Positions 6,869 to 15,062 are shown, numbered from the stretch's first letter. The stretch is 23,784 nucleotides of DNA from an uncultured Hungatella sp. (GCA_910588325.1 CAJUPP010000057.1:509-24292), one strand, 5' to 3'. Numbers and translations are program-made. The notes: a model not told the origin generated them from the letters alone.

Positions 6869-6944
6869 AACTGTTAATCTCCTTTATATGTATATAATTA
6901 TAGCTTTTCTAATCGCCAAGACACGGTGAATAGCCGTAAAAGCT

Positions 6945-7844
6945 TTACAGCCCTGTCTTCTCGGCAATATATTTCCTGGCACGGATTGCATACTCAAGCG
7001 GATTTGCCTTGGCCGGATCCTGCTCCGCCTCTACCAGCATATAGCCCTCATAATCGTTCTCTTCCAGAACCTTAAAAACCGGATCAAAGTCAATGCAGCC
7101 GTCTCCCGGAATGGTAAATGCACCCATTCTGACGCCGTCCAGGAAGCTTAAGTTTTCTGCTTTCACCTTCTCAACCACATCTGGACGAATGTCTTTTAAA
7201 TGCACATGTTTGATTCTTCCGATGTATTTCTTTACCATAGCCAGGGGATCCTCACCGCAGTAGCGGAAATGCCCTGTATCAAACAGCAGGCTTACATACT
7301 CCGGGTCCGTGTTGTCCAGCATACGATCTACCTCATCTGCAAACTGTACTACGGTTCCCATATGATGATGAAAAGTCAGGCTGATGCCGTAATCTTCTTT
7401 GGCAATCTTCCCAAGACGGTTTAACCCATCGCAGAATGTCTTCCACTCCTCGTCATTCATCACATATTTATGTCCAAAAATCGGGGTATCCAGCTGTCCC
7501 TGAACGCTGTGGCTCTGCTCGGAAGCGCCGATGATCTTGGAGCCCATAGCCTTTAAGAATTCACACTGTGCGCGGAATTCCTTCTCAACCTCCTCAAACG
7601 GCTTTGTAATCAGGAAGGAAGAAAACCACTGATTGCAGATCTCCACGCCTCTTAGCTCCAGCGCTTTCTTAAGCACTTTGGGATCCTTGGGATATTTATT
7701 TCCTACTTCTGAGCCGGTGAATCCTGCCAGTGCCATCTCGCTGACGCACTGCTCAAAGGTGTTCTCCTTTCCCAAGTCCGGCATGTCGTCGTTCGTCCAT
7801 GCAATCGGTGCAATTCCCAACTTCACTTTTTCCTTGTTAAACAT
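6945..7844 (-). CDS. iolE: Myo-inosose-2 dehydratase
   Basis: This is a 299-residue protein with a xylose-isomerase-like TIM barrel that would dehydrate scyllo-inosose to 3D-(3,5/4)-trihydroxycyclohexane-1,2-dione. Family features include KLGIAPIAWTNDDMPDLG at the N-terminus, LAGFTGSEVGNKYP, LTFHHHMGT, LLFDTGHFRYCGEDP, IKHVHLKDIR and MLVEAEQDP. The acidic and histidine residues of the last segments form the usual metal site. An upstream in-frame ATG exists at 7880, but the ATG at 7844 has AGAGGAAAG in the right place and starts the conserved sequence, so it is preferred. The gene is followed by iolG and preceded by the GH28 gene, 100 bp away. Confidence 0.92.
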   Translation of the reverse strand: MFNKEKVKLGIAPIAWTNDDMPDLGKENTFEQCVSEMALAGFTGSEVGNKYPKDPKVLKKALELRGVEICNQWFSSFLITKPFEEVEKEFRAQCEFLKAMGSKIIGASEQSHSVQGQLDTPIFGHKYVMNDEEWKTFCDGLNRLGKIAKEDYGISLTFHHHMGTVVQFADEVDRMLDNTDPEYVSLLFDTGHFRYCGEDPLAMVKKYIGRIKHVHLKDIRPDVVEKVKAENLSFLDGVRMGAFTIPGDGCIDFDPVFKVLEENDYEGYMLVEAEQDPAKANPLEYAIRARKYIAEKTGL

Positions 7845-7890
7845 AGAATGCTTTCCTCTTTTCTTGATTTTTATATTCATACCTGCTAAA

Positions 7891-7920
7891 GAACTGTTGT
7901 GGAATTACTCTTTACAGTTC
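7891..7920. promoter_or_regulatory. Inverted repeat in the iolE leader, possible operator
   Basis: The 7-bp arms GAACTGT (7891-7897) and ACAGTTC (7914-7920) flank 16 bases between the candidate iolE promoter and its start. The position fits an operator or leader hairpin. The arms are short, so the call is tentative. Confidence 0.3.
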
Positions 7921-7938
7921 CTAATGCATGTATTATGC

Positions 7939-7967
7939 AGTATATCACAAAATCTTAATATCTTCAA
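7939..7967 (-). promoter_or_regulatory. Candidate iolE-iolG promoter inside the 3' end of the GH28 gene
   Basis: On the minus strand TTGAAG (7962-7967), 17 bases and TATACT (7939-7944) fit a sigma-A promoter. The -35 and spacer overlap the last codons of the GH28 gene. This suggests iolEG can be transcribed independently of GH28. Confidence 0.45.
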
Positions 7968-9303
7968 ACCCTGCCTGAGCCGCTTTTCCCGAAAATCCTT
8001 CCATGGAAAGATTCTTACAGTCCTCAGCATAGAGGGCCTCCCCAAACCGGGACACATCCTCCCCTTCAAACTTCACCCGGCAGTCCTTAAGAACCACATC
8101 ATCCGCTCTTCTCATATAGAAGCCGGCTGATTTAATCTCCTCAATCTTCTGCCCATATCCCGGACGCAGATCATACATTCCCTTTGGCCATTTGCTCTTG
8201 GATCGCACCGTTACGAACACCTTCTCAAACAGAACGTCCTCAATATGGTTTCCATCGCTTCCGGACAGAAACACACCGTTTTCCGAATCACAGGTAATAT
8301 TGCTGAAACGGACCCCTGAGATATGTCCGGACTTTGTGTTCTCATCCCTGTCATGAGTAGAAATGGTAATGGGCTCCGCACAGCCCCACCAGCAGTCCGC
8401 AAACCGTCTGGTATCAATAATAATGTTGGAGAAGGATACGTTCTTCACACTGCCGCCGTCCCGAATCTGTATGGAGATTCCCCGATTGGTATTGCTGATG
8501 ATACAATTATCCACCACCACGTTCTCAAAGTCTCCGGTGCCCTCTGTCCCAATCTTCAATGCTGCGGAAGTGGAAACCAGCGTGCATCCGGAAATCACCA
8601 CATTTCTGGTTGGCCCGTACTCCATATTGCCGGAAGAGCTCTTTAAGCAGATACAATCGTCAGCACAGGTAACATGACATCCCAAAATCCTTACATTGGT
8701 AGAGTGATCCGGATCAATTCCATCGGAGTTTGCCACATTTAAGTCATTCAATATACGAATTTGGGAGATCAGCACGTCATCGCATCCTGCAGGATGAAGA
8801 GTCCAGAAGGGTGCATTTCTCATAATCACGCCGGTAAAAGAAATGTGATTGCAGTGTTCCACATAAACCAGCGTAGGTCTCGGATAAAAATCACCTGTCA
8901 CATAATAGGGACTCACCTGCTTTACGAATGCATAGGCATTGCCGTCAATAGCCCCTGCGCCGGAGATGGTGATATCATCCGCATCCTTGGCATAGATAAA
9001 CGCATAAGAAGGCTTTAATGTCACCGGGGTCCCCACCCGATCCACACCGTCATCCCTCTGTCCTGCATTGGGACGAAAATACGTCTCAATATCAGAGTGG
9101 GCCTTCAGCACCGCTCCTCTCTCAAGATGAAGGTCCACATGTTCCCTTAAAATAATAGAACTAGAATAGAATATCTTTCCTCCTTCTAAAACCACACGGC
9201 CTCCTCCGGCCTGGCTGCAGGTGTCAATGGCCTTCTGGATTGCCTCTGCGTCATTGGTTACCCCGTCAGCCTTTGCCCCAAAATCAAGTACCCGATAATC
9301 CAC
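7945..9303 (-). CDS. Glycoside hydrolase family 28 (polygalacturonase-like), cytoplasmic
   Basis: This is a 452-residue right-handed beta-helix protein. The N-terminal pectate-lyase-like start is DFGAKADGVTNDAEAIQKAID, then GGGRVVLEGG. GH28 catalytic signatures are NSDGIDPDHS (acidic residue of the NxDG motif) and CADDCICLKSS (paired Asp). The usual third motif GHG is replaced by TSAALKIGTEG, and the RIK region reads RGISIQIRD. No signal peptide is present, so the substrate would be an imported oligosaccharide rather than polymeric pectin. The start is GTG 9303, nine bases after AAAGGAG. It sits directly upstream of iolE-iolG and 63 bp after the NlpC/P60 gene. Specific substrate unknown. Confidence 0.88.
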   Translation of the reverse strand: MDYRVLDFGAKADGVTNDAEAIQKAIDTCSQAGGGRVVLEGGKIFYSSSIILREHVDLHLERGAVLKAHSDIETYFRPNAGQRDDGVDRVGTPVTLKPSYAFIYAKDADDITISGAGAIDGNAYAFVKQVSPYYVTGDFYPRPTLVYVEHCNHISFTGVIMRNAPFWTLHPAGCDDVLISQIRILNDLNVANSDGIDPDHSTNVRILGCHVTCADDCICLKSSSGNMEYGPTRNVVISGCTLVSTSAALKIGTEGTGDFENVVVDNCIISNTNRGISIQIRDGGSVKNVSFSNIIIDTRRFADCWWGCAEPITISTHDRDENTKSGHISGVRFSNITCDSENGVFLSGSDGNHIEDVLFEKVFVTVRSKSKWPKGMYDLRPGYGQKIEEIKSAGFYMRRADDVVLKDCRVKFEGEDVSRFGEALYAEDCKNLSMEGFSGKAAQAGFEDIKIL

Positions 9304-9326
9304 GATCTCTTTCTCCTTTCCCCTCT

Positions 9327-9354
9327 CTTATATTCTATCCTGACAATATGTCAG
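9327..9354 (-). promoter_or_regulatory. Candidate GH28 promoter overlapped by a palindrome
   Basis: On the minus strand CTGACA (9349-9354), a 16-base spacer and TATAAG (9327-9332) form a possible promoter. A perfect palindrome, CTGACAATATGTCAG (9340-9354), covers the -35 and part of the spacer. It could be an operator, or a short hairpin ending the NlpC/P60 transcript. Confidence 0.4.
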
Positions 9355-9366
9355 CATTACCCACCT

Positions 9367-11013
9367 TTAATCAATCACATTGCGAATCCTTGCTGGTGTC
9401 CTGTAATTCCAGGAGGAGATCTTGATTCCGCTCTTCGTGCTGGCAGCATGGACTACCTGCCCATTGCCGATATACATGGCCACATGGTTGATGGTACCGC
9501 TGCTGTTGGCATAGAAAATCAGGTCGCCTGGCCGCATCTGGCTGGAATTAATGCTCTTTCCTGTTCTGGCCTGATCCCTGGACACTCTTGGAATGCTGAT
9601 TCCGAAATGTTTCAGCACGGACTGCGTAAATCCGGAACAGTCTGCACCATTGGTTAAGCTGGTACCTCCCCATACATAACGGTTTCCTACAAACTGCAAA
9701 GCATAATTGACAATCTTGCTCCTCTGGGAGGCCTGCTGGTTGGCCAGCTCCTCCATAGGTGAAAACTTGATGGCCTCTGCCAGAGCATAACGCACCTCTA
9801 CCAGATTATCGCTGGTTGAAATGTAAGCGCCGTCGCTGCCGCCTTCGTTCTCGTCTCCTGTATCCAGTTCGATCTGCACCCATCCGTCCATCTGCTGAAC
9901 CACCGAGTACCGCTCCTCCTTGGAAATCTGAGTCCAGATCTTGGAATCTATATTAGGTTCCATACGAACATTCAGACGCTCCGTATTGACGATGGCCATA
10001 AGGGAAGCGGAATCCATAGCCAGATCCACAGCCTCCTGCCCCGTAGCCGTATACTGCGGATCCGCCGTCACATAGCCGGTGATGCTGCCGGAACGGATCT
10101 TGTACCAGCCGTCCTCTGTCTCCAGAATCTCTCCTGCAGCCTTGCCGGGCAACTTTCCGATAATATTACTGTTTCCCTCATCCTTTGGTGAACTGCGGAT
10201 GTTCAGATAACTCTGTACCTTGGATATCAGGATGTTGTTGTACTGATTGATAGCCATGGCTTTTAAGTCCATCTTCCTGGCCTCATTTAATGCCAGCTTC
10301 ACCTCCGCATAGTCAGCGGAAATGTATCCGCTGGGAATCTGAATCCACCCGTCCACCTGATTTAACACCTCGTACCGCTCCGCCACCAGCGCCTGGGCCA
10401 CAATGTTAGATGGGTCCATCTCCGGAGCGCTGCGGATATTTAAGTTGTCCGCCGTGACAATGGCGCGAAGTTTCACGTTTTCCAGTGCCAGCTGTCTGGC
10501 CTCTTCTCCCGTTATCACATACTGGCTGGAAATATATCCGTCCACACCGCCGGAACTGATGTGATACCAGTCCCCTTCCTGTCCCAAAATCTCACATGCC
10601 GTGTTCTCCTGCATCTTTCCGATGATATCTCCGGAAGAGTCCGGACTTCTTCGAACGTTCAGATAACCGGATACCTGCACAAATCCCAAATTTCCATAAG
10701 AATCCACCACAGCCTGTCTCTCCGCCAGCTCTGCGGCCTGTCTAGACTCCTCTTCAGCCCTGCTCTCCGCCTCCAAATCGATGGTAATAGATTCGGGTTC
10801 GGTCGGCTCTTGCATCTGCTGAACCTGCTGCCCCGGCTCTGTCGCTGCAGCCCCCTCCGAAAGTCGGCGCTTTACAAGGGCGCCGATACCGATAAGCAGC
10901 AGAATCACCAAAATAACTCCCGCCGCAAATATTACATACATAGTGTAGGGATGCTGGTTTCTCTTTTTCCTTGCTCTGTTTAGCAGGTCCTGGTAATCTT
11001 CTTTGTCAAACAT
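9367..11013 (-). CDS. Membrane-anchored SH3 / NlpC-P60 cell-wall hydrolase
   Basis: This is a 548-residue protein. A short basic cytoplasmic N-terminus (LLNRARKKRNQH) precedes one transmembrane segment, about residues 24-47, with no signal-peptidase site apparent, so it stays anchored. A glutamate-rich linker follows, then four bacterial SH3 repeats: GYLNVRRSPDSSG, DNLNIRSAPEMD, SYLNIRSSPKDEG and ERLNVRMEPNIDS, each ending in a DGWxxI-type strand. The C-terminal 110 or so residues are an NlpC/P60 cysteine peptidase: nucleophile in GADCSGFTQSVL, the His in INHVAMYIGNG, and the third polar residue in VVHAAS. It would cleave peptidoglycan stem peptides. TAAGGAGTACAG precedes ATG 11013. The cytidylate-kinase-like gene lies 108 bp upstream on the same strand. 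Confidence 0.93.
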   Translation of the reverse strand: MFDKEDYQDLLNRARKKRNQHPYTMYVIFAAGVILVILLLIGIGALVKRRLSEGAAATEPGQQVQQMQEPTEPESITIDLEAESRAEEESRQAAELAERQAVVDSYGNLGFVQVSGYLNVRRSPDSSGDIIGKMQENTACEILGQEGDWYHISSGGVDGYISSQYVITGEEARQLALENVKLRAIVTADNLNIRSAPEMDPSNIVAQALVAERYEVLNQVDGWIQIPSGYISADYAEVKLALNEARKMDLKAMAINQYNNILISKVQSYLNIRSSPKDEGNSNIIGKLPGKAAGEILETEDGWYKIRSGSITGYVTADPQYTATGQEAVDLAMDSASLMAIVNTERLNVRMEPNIDSKIWTQISKEERYSVVQQMDGWVQIELDTGDENEGGSDGAYISTSDNLVEVRYALAEAIKFSPMEELANQQASQRSKIVNYALQFVGNRYVWGGTSLTNGADCSGFTQSVLKHFGISIPRVSRDQARTGKSINSSQMRPGDLIFYANSSGTINHVAMYIGNGQVVHAASTKSGIKISSWNYRTPARIRNVID

Positions 11014-11121
11014 CTGTACTCCTTAAGTCTCTCCTTTTGCTGATATATTGCGGCTCATTGCCAAATCGCCGTCCTCTGGTGCCAAGCTCACAGTCATTCC
11101 CGCAGCACAGCGCGAAAATCA

Positions 11122-11757
11122 CTATAGCATCTCTTTTAACTCCAGGTACTTTTTCACCAGTTCCACCGCCTGGTCTATCTCCAGTGCAGAAGTGTTGATG
11201 GGAAGATCATAATTCGCCATATCCTCCCACTCCTTGCCGGTATAATATTTGTAATAATCCCGGCGCTGCTTGCTGATGCGGTTCACCCGGCGAAGTGCTT
11301 CTCTGGAATCCACACCGTCTACTTCCTGAACCCTTCTGACACAGGTTGGCAGATCCGAATATACGAAAAGCCTGACCAGATTCTCCGTCCCGGCTGCCTC
11401 CAGCACATGGTTGGCACAGCGTCCCATAACGATACAGGCCCCCTGTGCCGCCACCTGACGGATAATCTTTGCCTGAAACCGGAACAAATTCTCCGGGGAT
11501 GTAATGTCATCATCTACAGACGGCTCCTCCAGACTGGTGTGAAGCCCTCCCAAAGCCCGGAAAAACAGATTATTCCCGGCTTTTTCATCATTTAAACGGA
11601 AAAACTGCTCTCCAATCGCACTGGCTTCCGAAGCCATGGTAAGGATTTCCTCATCATAAAACGGAATCCCAAATTCTGCGGACAGCCTTTTTCCCATAAT
11701 CCTTCCGCCGCTGCCATATAATCGGTTAATGGCAATAACCATATGTTCTTTTAACAT
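11122..11757 (-). CDS. Cytidylate-kinase-like family protein
   Basis: This is a 211-residue P-loop-type nucleotide kinase-like protein. The N-terminus MVIAINRLYGSGGRIMGKRL is the diverged phosphate-binding loop of the 'cytidylate kinase 2' family common in Clostridia. Further features are GIPFYDEEIL, IVMGRCANHVL and FVYSDLPTCVRRV, with a lid-like segment RRVNRISKQRRDYYKYYTG. The true substrate of the family is uncertain; it is not the housekeeping CMP kinase. Start ATG 11757 is chosen over an in-frame ATG at 11790 because AGGAGGAGGT sits seven bases upstream. It is transcribed from the promoter at 11810-11838, divergent from asnA. Confidence 0.88.
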   Translation of the reverse strand: MLKEHMVIAINRLYGSGGRIMGKRLSAEFGIPFYDEEILTMASEASAIGEQFFRLNDEKAGNNLFFRALGGLHTSLEEPSVDDDITSPENLFRFQAKIIRQVAAQGACIVMGRCANHVLEAAGTENLVRLFVYSDLPTCVRRVQEVDGVDSREALRRVNRISKQRRDYYKYYTGKEWEDMANYDLPINTSALEIDQAVELVKKYLELKEML

Positions 11758-11809
11758 CCTGCCGACCTCCTCCTGAAAGGTTTCGCCCATTCTTTATTAT
11801 CTCAACCAT

Positions 11810-11838
11810 ATTATAATGCTTTCGTCGAATCATGTAAA
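11810..11838 (-). promoter_or_regulatory. Promoter of the cytidylate-kinase-like gene
   Basis: On the minus strand TTTACA (11833-11838), a 17-base spacer and TATAAT (11810-11815) make a near-consensus promoter. It lies nine bases from the -35 of the divergent asnA promoter, so the two may interfere or be co-regulated. Confidence 0.75.
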
Positions 11839-11846
11839 GAAAATTG

Positions 11847-11875
11847 TTGCAGATTTGTAACAGGAAAGTTATAAT
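11847..11875 (+). promoter_or_regulatory. asnA promoter
   Basis: TTGCAG (11847-11852), a 17-base spacer and TATAAT (11870-11875) lie about 40 bases before the asnA start. The leader is too short for a T-box riboswitch. Confidence 0.8.
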
Positions 11876-11923
11876 TAGTGTTATTGTTCTAATAGACTTG
11901 TATAAAAACGGAGGATTGGCATT

Positions 11924-12931
11924 ATGAACTTAATTTTTCCAAAGCATTATGATCCCCACCTGACGGTCCGCCAGACACAAGAAGCTATCAAATATATTCG
12001 CGACACTTTTCAGAAAGAATTCGGACGGGAGATGAACCTGGAGAGGATTTCCGCTCCCCTGTTTGTGGAAAAAAGCAGTGGTCTTAATGATGATTTAAAC
12101 GGTGTGGAACGGCCTGTATCCTTTGATATGGCCTGCGTTCCCGGTGAAACCATCCAGGTAGTCCATTCTCTGGCCAAATGGAAACGTATGGCCCTGAAAC
12201 AATATGGTTTCCAGCCTGGGGAAGGCCTCTACACCAACATGAACGCCATCCGCAGAGATGAGGAAACAGACAATCTTCACTCCTGCTATGTAGACCAGTG
12301 GGATTGGGAGCGGGTTATTACCAGAGAACAGCGCAATGTAGAAACTCTGGAACATACGGTTCGTAATATTTTCAAGATTATCAAACACATGGAACATGAG
12401 GTGTGGTACAAGTATCCAGACGCCGTAAAGCATCTTCCGGAGGACATTGTCTTTATCACCTCCCAGGAACTTTTGGACCGCTATCCCGACAAAACTCCCA
12501 AGGAGCGTGAAAACCTCATCACCAAAGAGCATGGCTGTGTCTTCCTGATGAAAATAGGCGATAAGCTGACGGACGGTAAGCCTCACGACGGAAGGGCCCC
12601 GGACTATGATGACTGGCAGTTAAACGGTGATATTCTGTTCTGGTTTGATATCCTGGGCTGTGCCCTGGAAATTTCCAGCATGGGAATCCGTGTGGATGAA
12701 GCTTCCCTGGCAGAACAGCTAAAAAAAGCCGAATGCCAGGAGCGAAAAAGCCTTCCCTATCATCAGATGCTTTTAAGCGGACAGCTCCCTTATACAATAG
12801 GCGGCGGTATCGGACAGTCCAGACTTTGCATGCTTTTATTAAACCGCGCCCATATAGGAGAAGTTCAGGCCAGCATCTGGCCAAAAGAGATGCGAAAAGC
12901 CTGCAAAGAACATGGGATTACACTGCTCTAA
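11924..12931 (+). CDS. asnA: Aspartate--ammonia ligase
   Basis: This is a 335-residue cytoplasmic enzyme, the usual AsnA length, making asparagine from aspartate and ammonia with ATP cleavage to AMP. It is built on a class II aminoacyl-tRNA-synthetase-like fold. Family signatures are LERISAPLFVEKSSGLND, GVERPVSFD, VVHSLAKWKRMAL, NAIRRDEETDNLHSCYVDQWDWE, HGCVFLMKIGDKL, GRAPDYDDWQLNGDI and the motif-3-like GGGIGQSRLCMLLL. CGGAGG precedes ATG 11924 by nine bases. It is a single-gene transcript with its own promoter and a strong shared terminator. Confidence 0.96.
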   Translation: MNLIFPKHYDPHLTVRQTQEAIKYIRDTFQKEFGREMNLERISAPLFVEKSSGLNDDLNGVERPVSFDMACVPGETIQVVHSLAKWKRMALKQYGFQPGEGLYTNMNAIRRDEETDNLHSCYVDQWDWERVITREQRNVETLEHTVRNIFKIIKHMEHEVWYKYPDAVKHLPEDIVFITSQELLDRYPDKTPKERENLITKEHGCVFLMKIGDKLTDGKPHDGRAPDYDDWQLNGDILFWFDILGCALEISSMGIRVDEASLAEQLKKAECQERKSLPYHQMLLSGQLPYTIGGGIGQSRLCMLLLNRAHIGEVQASIWPKEMRKACKEHGITLL

Positions 12932-12955
12932 CCAGGAACATCTGGCGTAAAATAG

Positions 12956-12990
12956 TTCGGCCGGAAGCTATAACTCTCCTTCCGGCCGAA
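12956..12990. terminator. Bidirectional terminator between asnA and barstar
   Basis: The perfect 12-bp arms TTCGGCCGGAAG (12956-12967) and CTTCCGGCCGAA (12979-12990) have an 11-base loop. They lie between the convergent ends of asnA and the barstar gene, with short T-containing tails on both strands. Confidence 0.8.
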
Positions 12991-13028
12991 AACCATTTTC
13001 CCAGGCAGGCACCCATTTCGCCTGCTAA

Positions 13029-13310
13029 TCAGCTATTTTTCCAAAAAAATACAGCCAGATTCCCGTTATCCTGCTCTGCATCTTTCAAGGTCCGATACAG
13101 CTTATCCAAATAAAATTCCAGGTGATTATCTTCCCGGCTGTTTGGCATATTTAAGACGATTGCCACAGGTTCGCATATATCCGTCAGACAATCATAAAGG
13201 GCATCCAGATTTCTCCCATAGTAAAACGGAAATTTCATCTTCTCTGCAAGATATTCCTGAATCTCTTCTTTCGAATCCAACCCGTTAAAATCCAACACCA
13301 CTTTTTTCAT
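13029..13310 (-). CDS. Barstar-family ribonuclease inhibitor
   Basis: This is a 93-residue cytoplasmic protein of the barstar family. It opens KKVVLDFNGLDSKEEI and carries the barnase-binding helix YYGRNLDALYDCLTD, in which the conserved aspartate plugs the ribonuclease active site. It ends with a beta-strand VFFWKNS. Its start overlaps the stop of the barnase-like gene by four bases, so the two are translationally coupled. It should protect the producing cell from the upstream nuclease before export. Confidence 0.92.
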   Translation of the reverse strand: MKKVVLDFNGLDSKEEIQEYLAEKMKFPFYYGRNLDALYDCLTDICEPVAIVLNMPNSREDNHLEFYLDKLYRTLKDAEQDNGNLAVFFWKNS

Positions 13311-13858
13311 TCTTCCTTCCCTTCACTGGTATATAGAAGTTCAAATGTTTTATAATGATCTTCCGTATAATAAATCAGTCCGTCATCACTGTATACGATT
13401 CGTTTTCCTTTGCGGTATCCGCCATCGTAGTCAATATCACATTCATAGTAGTTCCGCCCATCTTTTTCAGGCAAAAGCCCCTCTCGGTTTCCGAACCTGC
13501 TTCCTCCGATACTTTTACCGGGAGCCACATCCTCTAAATTTCCCTTACCAGAATCCCATCCTAGGTCTTCTGCTTCCCTTTTTGTAATATAATTGTCCGG
13601 AAGCTTTCCATAGATATGCAGATACAATGCTACCTGATCCTTCCCTGTGTATGAGCCATCCTGATCGATATGGTCAATCCCTGCTGGTTCAGGTTCAGGT
13701 TCCGTTTCAGATAGACCCGCCTGAATCTGTTTTTCAGATATCTGTTCTTCCCATTCTCCGATTCCGGAGTCCAGTTTCACCATACACCCGGACAGCATCA
13801 CTGCCATAAGCCAGGCAATCAGAGCCATCAGCACTGCACGCCACTTTATCTTCCTCAT
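13307..13858 (-). CDS. Barnase-family ribonuclease with lipoprotein signal
   Basis: This is a 183-residue protein. Residues 1-25 are a lipoprotein signal: basic start, hydrophobic core and lipobox LSGC with C25 as the acylation site. An acidic linker (ETEPEPEPAG) leads to a full barnase domain: DGSYTGKDQVALYLHIYGKLP, ITKREAEDLGW, GKSIGGSRFGNREG and YYECDIDYDGGY. The residues equivalent to barnase E73, R83, R87 and H102 are present as E139, R149, R153 and H168 (EDHYKTFELLY), so it should be active on RNA. Classical barnases are freely secreted; this one appears tethered to the outer face of the membrane. GGAGGATGAAAG precedes ATG 13858. The barstar gene follows with a four-base overlap. Confidence 0.92.
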   Translation of the reverse strand: MRKIKWRAVLMALIAWLMAVMLSGCMVKLDSGIGEWEEQISEKQIQAGLSETEPEPEPAGIDHIDQDGSYTGKDQVALYLHIYGKLPDNYITKREAEDLGWDSGKGNLEDVAPGKSIGGSRFGNREGLLPEKDGRNYYECDIDYDGGYRKGKRIVYSDDGLIYYTEDHYKTFELLYTSEGKEE

Positions 13859-13968
13859 CTTTCATCCTCCTAAAACTCCTTGGGACTGTCTTGCCCTGCC
13901 CAGACATCAGGCATGGAATTTACTATTGTTACACAAAGCAATTTCAGTATATCAAACGTACACATAAA

Positions 13969-14018
13969 AATAAATAGCAATCAAAGAAGAATCCTTGCTT
14001 CCTCAACTGCTATTTATT
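13969..14018 (-). terminator. Probable terminator of the GT51 gene
   Basis: The 11-bp perfect arms AATAAATAGCA (13969-13979) and TGCTATTTATT (14008-14018) have a 28-base loop. On the minus strand the distal arm runs into TTTTTATG. It lies about 47 bases past the GT51 stop. The long loop makes it less certain. Confidence 0.45.
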
Positions 14019-14064
14019 ATCTATACTGTGTTGCAGAAATGACTGTGCATTCAGCAATGCAACA

Positions 14065-14793
14065 TTAATGAAGCAGCAACAGCTGTGCTTCCACTGTTTC
14101 CTCCACAGTCTCCGCCTCTTCCTCCGAAAAATACCCACAAGCCTTCATGCGTCTCAACACCTGCATCTGCCTTTTGGCAGCCAGTTCCGGATTCTTAGTA
14201 GGTGCGTATCTGGACGGAGCATTGGGAATCCCTGCCAGCAGTGTGCTCTCATACTCTGTCATATCTATCGGTTCCTTTCCAAAATACCCTATGCTGGCAG
14301 AACAGACATCATAGTAACCATCACCGAAATAAATGCTGTTCACATACAGTTCAAATATTTCTTCCTTGCTGAAGCTGCGCTCCAAATCAAGAGCCACAAA
14401 AACTTCCGCCACCTTCCTTGTCAGCTGCTTCTCCTGGCTGAAATACAAATTCTTTGCAAGCTGCTGGGTGATAGTGCTTCCGCCCTCCACATATGCGCCT
14501 GCCTGAAGATCATGAAGCACCGCTCTGCCTATGGCAATCGGATCCATACCCATATGCCGGAAAAATCGCTTATCCTCAACTGATACCACTGCCTCCACAT
14601 AGACCTTTGGCAGTTCCTCATACTCCGTATAATTCTCTTTTGCCTGAATGGAAGCTGCCTTTTCCTCAAGGCTAACTGCTTCCACCGCATCCTGATAAAT
14701 ATTATATCCCTTCCATACAATCGAAAAGCCCGAGCAGATAACTGCTACCATTGCTAAAGCAAGAATTCTTCTTACAATTGTTGAAATTTTCAT
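14065..14793 (-). CDS. Monofunctional peptidoglycan glycosyltransferase (GT51)
   Basis: This is a 242-residue protein with one N-terminal transmembrane anchor, about residues 8-27. It is followed by a GT51 domain that polymerises lipid II into glycan strands at the outer membrane face. Signatures are VVSVEDKRFFRHMGMDP (the catalytic Glu in the EDxxFxxH motif), GGSTITQQLAKNLYFSQEK and RKVAEVFVALDLERSFSKEEIFELYVNSIYFGDG, which carries the second glutamate-containing motif. Also present is LLAGIPNAPSRYAP. There is no transpeptidase domain, so it is MtgA-like rather than a bifunctional PBP1. GAAAGGAGCAGG precedes ATG 14793. It seems to be a single-gene unit. Confidence 0.93.
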   Translation of the reverse strand: MKISTIVRRILALAMVAVICSGFSIVWKGYNIYQDAVEAVSLEEKAASIQAKENYTEYEELPKVYVEAVVSVEDKRFFRHMGMDPIAIGRAVLHDLQAGAYVEGGSTITQQLAKNLYFSQEKQLTRKVAEVFVALDLERSFSKEEIFELYVNSIYFGDGYYDVCSASIGYFGKEPIDMTEYESTLLAGIPNAPSRYAPTKNPELAAKRQMQVLRRMKACGYFSEEEAETVEETVEAQLLLLH

Positions 14794-14843
14794 ATAATTA
14801 CCTGCTCCTTTCTAAAAAATCATAAACTTGTTGTATGAAACCT

Positions 14844-14852
14844 ATTATAGCA
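14844..14852 (-). promoter_or_regulatory. Extended -10 promoter of the GT51 gene
   Basis: The minus strand reads TGCTATAAT (14844-14852), a TGN-extended -10, with no good -35. It lies about 50 bases before the GT51 start. The remaining gap to 15018 is very AT-rich and holds nothing else I can identify. Confidence 0.5.
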
Positions 14853-15018
14853 AAAAATTTTCCATAAGACCTTACCAATCTATTAGTATTATCGACGGTT
14901 TTCTGACAAATATTAACAAATTTCTTACATATCTGTATTTTTTTTAAATCATCTTATTTTAACTTTTATTTTAAATAATTTTAACATATATTAACATAAT
15001 TCTATCTAAAATGTAAAA

Positions 15019-15062
15019 GAATGACAATTTTATGTCTTTCTCAAGACATAAAATTGTCATTC
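15019..15062 (-). terminator. 20-bp perfect hairpin, probable terminator of the PHP gene
   Basis: The arms 15019-15038 and 15043-15062 are perfectly complementary over 20 bp with a TCTC loop (left arm starts GAATGACAATTTTATG). On the minus strand the stem is followed by TTTTACATTTT. It lies 30 bases beyond the stop of the PHP gene. Confidence 0.65.
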
